From Thiotrichales bacterium (GTDB taxonomy: Bacteria > Pseudomonadota > Gammaproteobacteria > HK1): a stretch of DNA of 64,000 nucleotides. The notes below the pieces were generated by a model, which saw nothing but the letters and a program-made list of their open reading frames with translations, was not told where the DNA came from and made no database searches. The first letter of the stretch is position 1; each line of letters starts with the position of its first letter. The position numbers and the translations under genes are program-made. The stretch is from NCBI GenBank assembly GCA_026709935.1, contig JAPOSC010000013.1, positions 1 to 64,000 of the forward strand, read 5' to 3'. This document shows positions 60,076-64,000 of this stretch, one piece after another.

Positions 60076-61413
60076 ATGGCCATGACCTATCCCGACCAGG
60101 AGTCCCGATCCGCCGCTCTCTACCGTCGCGCAAGCGAGGTGCTGGCGGGTGGAAGCACGCGACACACCACGTTCTACTCGCCCTATCCGGTCTACGCGGT
60201 ATCGGGCCGCGGCAGCCGGGTCGTCGACGCGGACGGGGTGGAACGGGTCGACTGCCTCAACAACTACATGACCCTCATCCATGGGCACGCGCACCCTGAG
60301 GTGGTGGAGGCGATTGTCGATCAGGTCCGGCGCGGGAGCTGCTTCGCGATGCCCACCGAGCGAGAGATCGAACTCGCGGAGCTCATCTCCGAGCGCGTGG
60401 AGTCGGTGGAGACGATGCGGTTCTGCAACTCGGGCAGCGAATCGGTGCTGATCGCGATCAAGGCCGCGCGCGCCCATACCGGGCGGTCGATGGTCGCGAA
60501 GTGCGAAGGTGCCTATCACGGCTGCTACGACCCGGTCGAGGTCAGCCTGAGCGCGTCGCCCGAGAGCTGGGGTGACCCCGACGAGCCTGCGAAGGTGCCG
60601 TACACCGTTGGCCTGCCCGAAAGGGTGATGGAGGATGTGGTGGTGCTGCCCTTCAACGAGATCGAGGCGAGCCGCAGGCTCCTGGAGCGGCACGCCGGCC
60701 GTCTTGCCGCCATCGTCGTCGATCCGGTGCCCACCCGGGTCGGCTGCGTGCCGATGCGAAAGGAATACGCCGAGATGCTGCGCGAGGTCGCGACCCGGCA
60801 CGGCATCGTGCTCATCTTCGACGAGGTCGCGTCGTTCCGGGTGCGCTATCGCGGCGCACAGACCATGGTCGGGGTGACCCCGGATCTCACGACCTTCGGA
60901 AAGGTGATCGGCGGCGGCCTGCCGGTCGGCGCGGTCGGCGGTCGCCGCGACATCATGTCGGTCTTCGATGCGTCGAAGGGAAAGCCCAAGGCGGCGCACG
61001 GCGGGACGTTCAACGCCAACCCGGCCACGATGGCGGCGGGCGCGGCCGCGATGCGGCTCCTCACCGGGGATGCGGTCGACGCCATCAACGCGCGCGGAGA
61101 CCGGGCCCGGGAACGCATCGACGCGGCATTCGAGGCTGCCGGCGTCGCCGGTCAGGCGATCGGCGTGGGCTCACTGGTGATGGTCCACTTCAATCGCCGA
61201 ACGCTCCGGAACTATCGCGACGTGTGCCCGGACGCGAACGAATCCCGGCGCATCGCCACCCTGCACCGGGCGCTTCTGAACCGCGGATTCATCCTCGGTG
61301 CGGGCGGTCTTGCGGCTATCTCCACCGCGAACACCGACCAGGAGATCGACGACCTCGCCGATGCCATCGAGGACAGTCTGCGCGAGATGCGGCTCAACGA
61401 TCCGGGGGGCTGA
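60076..61413 (+). CDS. Class III aminotransferase (glutamate-1-semialdehyde aminomutase-like)
   Basis: 445 aa fold-type I PLP enzyme. Typical blocks are LNNYMTLIHGHAHPEVVEAI, RFCNSGSESVLIAIKAARAHTGR, HGIVLIFDEVASFRV (PLP Asp) and the lysine motif LTTFGKVIGGGLPVGAVGGR, then HGGTFNANPATMAAG. These resemble HemL-type enzymes and omega-transaminases; lacking heme genes nearby, a catabolic transaminase is likelier. ATG 60076 has agagg nine bases upstream; 60067 and 60082 are also possible. Confidence 0.87.
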   Translation: MAMTYPDQESRSAALYRRASEVLAGGSTRHTTFYSPYPVYAVSGRGSRVVDADGVERVDCLNNYMTLIHGHAHPEVVEAIVDQVRRGSCFAMPTEREIELAELISERVESVETMRFCNSGSESVLIAIKAARAHTGRSMVAKCEGAYHGCYDPVEVSLSASPESWGDPDEPAKVPYTVGLPERVMEDVVVLPFNEIEASRRLLERHAGRLAAIVVDPVPTRVGCVPMRKEYAEMLREVATRHGIVLIFDEVASFRVRYRGAQTMVGVTPDLTTFGKVIGGGLPVGAVGGRRDIMSVFDASKGKPKAAHGGTFNANPATMAAGAAAMRLLTGDAVDAINARGDRARERIDAAFEAAGVAGQAIGVGSLVMVHFNRRTLRNYRDVCPDANESRRIATLHRALLNRGFILGAGGLAAISTANTDQEIDDLADAIEDSLREMRLNDPGG

Positions 61414-61600
61414 GTCGGGTCGCCCCCATGCGAGGCATGGATTCGCGCCGCGTGTCGCCATACAGTTGCGTGGCGGGGCGCAGGTCCAAGTCTTCGAGCT
61501 TCAGGGTCTTCTCGAGCTTGTTCGGGCTCGTTTCCGGATTCGGGCATGATGACCCCCGCCCGCGCGCCATCCGGGGTGCGGACAATCACAGGAGCAGGTC

Positions 61601-61945
61601 ATGAGCACACAGATCAACTGGTACTACTTCCGCAAGGGGTGAACAAGCTGCAAGAAGGCATCCGACTTCATGGATGCCCATCGTCTCGTGCCAGACGATG
61701 TCATGCTTGCCTCGAAGAAGCTCGGGCGTGACGCCGCCGCCGCGCTCGCGCGGGATTGCGACACCCTGATCGTCGCCAAGGGGAAGAATGTCACGACCTT
61801 CGCGGTCTCCGGACACCCCGGCGAAGATGCGGTGGACGCAATGTTGGGTCCGACCGGCAACCTGCGCGCACCGACGGTGCGATCGGGCCGGACGTTGCTG
61901 GTGGGCTTCAACGAGGAGCAGTACGCGGCCGTCCTCGCCGGCTGA
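61601..61945 (+). CDS. Selenoprotein: ArsC/thioredoxin-fold protein with U-T-S-C motif (UGA read as Sec)
   Basis: 114 aa if the TGA at 61640-61642 (codon 14) is read as selenocysteine. The start reads MSTQINWYYFRKG-U-TSCKKAS, with U14-x-x-C17 where ArsC/Spx-like proteins carry Cys. The rest continues in the same frame as a full thioredoxin-like domain (KKLGRDAAAAL, DTLIVAKGKNVTTFAV, RSGRTLLVGFNEEQY) and ends at TGA 61943-61945. An aggag lies seven bases before ATG 61601. A 7-bp hairpin (listed separately) starts 14 bases after the UGA. It would otherwise be annotated from the internal ATG at 61670, losing the redox centre. NCBI has an 'ArsC family (seleno)protein' name, consistent with this reading. 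Redox role inferred. Confidence 0.85.
61657..61678 (+). promoter_or_regulatory. Bacterial SECIS-like hairpin after the UGA codon
   Basis: Bases 61657-61663 (ggcatcc) pair perfectly with 61672-61678 around an 8-base loop that begins with G. The loop begins 21 bases after the UGA. These features match the known bacterial SECIS pattern (apical loop 16-37 bases after UGA, G in the first two loop positions), which recruits SelB. Confidence 0.75.
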
Positions 61946-61969
61946 CAGCCATGCATGGCCCTGACGCCA

Positions 61970-62058
61970 AGGAGTCCCGCCGCAAGGCGGGGCGGGGATC
62001 GAGAAGTCCCGTCGCAAGATAGGGCAAAGGCCGGGAAGCCCCGCCACAAGGCGGGGCG
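61970..62058. repeat. Three degenerate hairpin repeats between convergent genes
   Basis: A unit like ggagtcccgccgcaaggcgggg occurs near 61971-61992, again degenerate near 62012-62034, and near 62035-62057. The first (61976-61981 with 61986-61991) and third (62038-62045 with 62050-62057, 8 bp) form perfect stems with 4-base loops. They may serve as a bidirectional terminator between the selenoprotein and the permease genes. Confidence 0.6.
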
Positions 62059-62114
62059 GAGCCTTGGTTGGCAGCGGCGAGTTCGTGAGTGCCGGCTCGG
62101 TCAAGCCGCTCGTT

Positions 62115-63185
62115 TTACCCCGGATCGGGCGCGGGCGGCGCGGCGCTCGGCCATGCCTTCAGGACCGCCTGCACCAGGGTCGCGAGCGGTATCGCGAAGA
62201 AGATCCCCCAGAACCCCCACAGCCCGCCGAAGACAAGCACTGCGGTGATGATCGCGATCGGGTGCAGGTTGACCACCTCGGAGAACAGCAGCGGCACCAG
62301 CACGTTGCCGTCGAGCGCCTGGATGATCGCGTAAGCGATCATGATGTACGCGAAGTCGCTCGTGAATCCCCACTGGAAGTACGCGATGATCGCGACCGGG
62401 AACGTGACCGCGACCGCCCCGACATAGGGAATGACGACCGACAACCCGACCAGAGCGCCGAGCAGCATCGAGAATTGCAGTCCCATCAGCGCGAACGTCA
62501 AGTAGGTCACTATCCACACGATCACGATCTCGATGACCTTTCCGCGGACGTAATTTCCGATTTGCGTGTTGACGTCCGCCCAGACCTGCCCCGCCAAGCG
62601 CCGGTCCTCCGGCAGGAAGTGCTTGACCCAGGCGACGATGGCCAGCTTGTCCTTGAGAAAGAAGAACACCATCAGAGGCATGAGGATCAGGTAGACGAGC
62701 AGGGTGAGGATCCCGACCACCGAGGCCAGCGATGCCTGCACGGCATTCTGGCCGATGATCACCGCCTCGGCGCGGATCTGGCTGATGAGATCGAGAACCT
62801 GCTGCTCGCTGAACAGATCCGGGTACGTCAGCGGCAGCGCAAGCAGCAGTTCTTGTCCGCGGCCGAGCATCGTCGGAAGCTGCTGCAGGAGCTGCGTCGC
62901 CTGGCTCGACAGCAGCGGCAGCAGTCCGAACATGACAAAGAAGAGGGTGGTCATGAACGCGATGAAGACCACGAGCACCGCCGCGAGGCGCGGCGCGCGG
63001 TAGCGTTCCAGCACCCCGATCAGCCCTTCTAGCAGGTACGCAATGACGACGCTCGCAATCACCGGAGCAAGCAATCCCCCCCCGAGCCAGATGATTGCGA
63101 AGCCACCGATGAGCACGGCGGCGAGTCCGAGCACCTGAGGGTCGGAGAAGTGACGTTCGAACCAGGCGCGGATCGCGTTGGTCAT
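62115..63185 (-). CDS. AI-2E family (PerM-like) membrane transporter
   Basis: 356 aa. About eight membrane helices with a soluble segment between (about 90-160), then LILMPLMVFFFLKDK and the C-terminal IPYVGAVAVTFPVAIIAYFQWG, QALDGNVLVPLLFSEVVNLHPIAIITAVLVFGGLWG block, which is the family hallmark. Relatives export small molecules or act as sodium/proton antiporters; substrate not predictable. Start ATG 63185. It follows cpoB on the same strand after about 100 bp. Confidence 0.9.
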   Translation of the reverse strand: MTNAIRAWFERHFSDPQVLGLAAVLIGGFAIIWLGGGLLAPVIASVVIAYLLEGLIGVLERYRAPRLAAVLVVFIAFMTTLFFVMFGLLPLLSSQATQLLQQLPTMLGRGQELLLALPLTYPDLFSEQQVLDLISQIRAEAVIIGQNAVQASLASVVGILTLLVYLILMPLMVFFFLKDKLAIVAWVKHFLPEDRRLAGQVWADVNTQIGNYVRGKVIEIVIVWIVTYLTFALMGLQFSMLLGALVGLSVVIPYVGAVAVTFPVAIIAYFQWGFTSDFAYIMIAYAIIQALDGNVLVPLLFSEVVNLHPIAIITAVLVFGGLWGFWGIFFAIPLATLVQAVLKAWPSAAPPAPDPG

Positions 63186-63285
63186 TGATCGATCAAGCTT
63201 GCGCGCCGCCCTGACGTTCCTGGGATCTCGCCTGGTGTCTTTGGTGTCATCCGGAACCCGCTCCGGCCCCTTCCGGAGGCGCCGG

Positions 63286-64000
63286 CTACTGCCGGATGCT
63301 CGTGAGCCGCTTCCGTGCGAGGCCGGCGGCGGCCGACTGCGGATGGCGTTCGATCAGCTCGGTCAGCACCCGTTCGGCTTCCTTCAGGTTGCCGAGTTCG
63401 TCGTGGGCGTACCCGATCTTCAGCAGGGCGTGGGTGAGCTTCTGACTGGCGGGATGCGCCGAGACGAGCCGCTCGAACTCCTGCACCGCCTCCTTGAATC
63501 GGCGCGTGATGTAGAACGTCTCTCCGAGCCAGTATTGCGCATTGTCGGCGTAGCTCCCGGCCGGGAATTCCGCGATGAACCGCTGAAACGCGACCGCCGC
63601 TTCGTCGTAGCTCCCGGACTTCAGAAGATTGAAGGCGCTCTGGTATGCCTGCTGCTCCGCGAACGGATCGACGCCGGTGGCGTCGGACGCCCGGGCAATT
63701 GGAGGCGTCGCTGGTGGGGGCTGGCTCGGAGCTGCGGCCGGAGGAGCGGGCGTGGTTGGTGTCGCGGGCGGTGTGCTCGGCGGGGACGACGGGGCGTCGG
63801 CGGTCTGTGCCGGCGCGGCCGATTCGATGCGCTGGAGGCGCTGATCGGCGTCGAGATAGAGCTGGCGCTGACGCTCCTCCATCTGCTCGATGCGGTGTGA
63901 AAGCGCTTCCTGCTGCCCGCGCAGCTCTCGGACCTCGGCCGCCAGCGAGTCCATTTCGTCCACCAGCTTGAACAGGGCTCCGGAGTCGAACAGCCGCTCG
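63286..64000 (-). CDS. cpoB: Cell division coordinator CpoB/YbgF, 5' end beyond window
   Basis: Partial: the frame is open through 64000 (ERLFDSGALFKLVDEMD reads in frame), so the signal peptide and start are outside. A coiled-coil trimerisation helix (LAAEVRELRGQQEALSHRIEQMEERQRQLYLD) is followed by a Pro/Ala-rich linker, then TPR repeats with AYQSAFNLLKSGSYDEAAVAFQRF and QYWLGETFYITRRF. CpoB links peptidoglycan synthesis with outer-membrane constriction in the Tol-Pal system, in the periplasm. pal would lie upstream, off the window. Confidence 0.9.
   Translation of the reverse strand, partial: ERLFDSGALFKLVDEMDSLAAEVRELRGQQEALSHRIEQMEERQRQLYLDADQRLQRIESAAPAQTADAPSSPPSTPPATPTTPAPPAAAPSQPPPATPPIARASDATGVDPFAEQQAYQSAFNLLKSGSYDEAAVAFQRFIAEFPAGSYADNAQYWLGETFYITRRFKEAVQEFERLVSAHPASQKLTHALLKIGYAHDELGNLKEAERVLTELIERHPQSAAAGLARKRLTSIRQ

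Noticed and set aside
61670-61945. Stand-alone 91-aa protein starting at the internal ATG
   Set aside because: It lacks a ribosome site and would begin after the redox motif; the selenoprotein reading explains the upstream frame, Shine-Dalgarno and hairpin.
62064-63032. 322-codon plus-strand frame opposite the AI-2E permease
   Set aside because: Low-complexity Asp/His/Arg/Gln composition typical of the complement of a membrane protein gene.

Overview
The window is a GC-rich (roughly two-thirds G+C by eye) bacterial chromosome segment. Several genes point to a gammaproteobacterium: a PilT-YggS divergent pair, a MetA with the catalytic residues of the E. coli enzyme, RNase D, PyrE, IlvE and a CpoB/YbgF gene at the right edge. 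A DddP-type DMSP lyase candidate, a DctPQM TRAP transporter and many catabolic enzymes (two enolase-superfamily members, RraA, hydantoinase-like and M20 proteins, PdxA-like, two TPP enzyme systems) suggest a marine or host-associated heterotroph. That habitat is inference. No rRNA, tRNA or CRISPR array was recognised.

Layout. 0.5-18.5 kb is mostly housekeeping and metabolism (AdoMet decarboxylase, pyrE, aminotransferases, a P-loop/metA/secreted-protein operon, pilT, yggS, ilvE, a LarA-like protein, M20 amidohydrolase, DddP). It is broken by a DUF4143 ATPase, an internally deleted GmrSD restriction gene and a Phd/VapC toxin-antitoxin pair. 18.6-30.4 kb is an accessory and defence island. It holds decayed VapBC pieces, an 83-bp repeat, an unusual PIN protein, a frameshifted N6-adenine methyltransferase with a 10-bp triplication, a coupled two-gene AbiEii-like nucleotidyltransferase module, a Calx-beta secreted protein, an orphan HsdR-like restriction helicase, and a tightly coupled AAA ATPase plus PIN-like nuclease pair. 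30.4-42.6 kb is catabolic (methyltransferase, 2-hydroxyacid dehydrogenase and RraA operon; an internally duplicated unknown protein; E1 alpha/beta pair; enolase-superfamily enzyme; ThDP enzyme; FAD oxidoreductase) and ends with rnd. 42.8-46.3 kb has a second DUF4143 ATPase and an IS1-like transposase whose catalytic acidic residues are changed. 46.3-61.4 kb holds the TRAP operon with a PdxA-like enzyme, two more DUF4143 ATPases, an MFS exporter, an SDR, an antitoxin with a broken toxin, a hydantoinase-like protein, a second enolase-superfamily enzyme and a class III aminotransferase. 61.6-64 kb holds a hidden selenoprotein, an AI-2E family permease and the start-truncated cpoB.

Strongest unusual signals: (1) a UGA-containing ArsC/thioredoxin-like gene at 61601 with a U-T-S-C redox motif and a bacterial SECIS-like hairpin just after the UGA; (2) the AAA ATPase plus PIN pair at 28538-30367 and (3) the nucleotidyltransferase pair at 22496-24054, both plausible undescribed defence or toxin-antitoxin modules; (4) a 10-bp repeat whose copy number sets the reading frame of a methyltransferase remnant; (5) four separate DUF4143 ATPases in one 64-kb window, one preceded by a perfect 21-bp inverted repeat.
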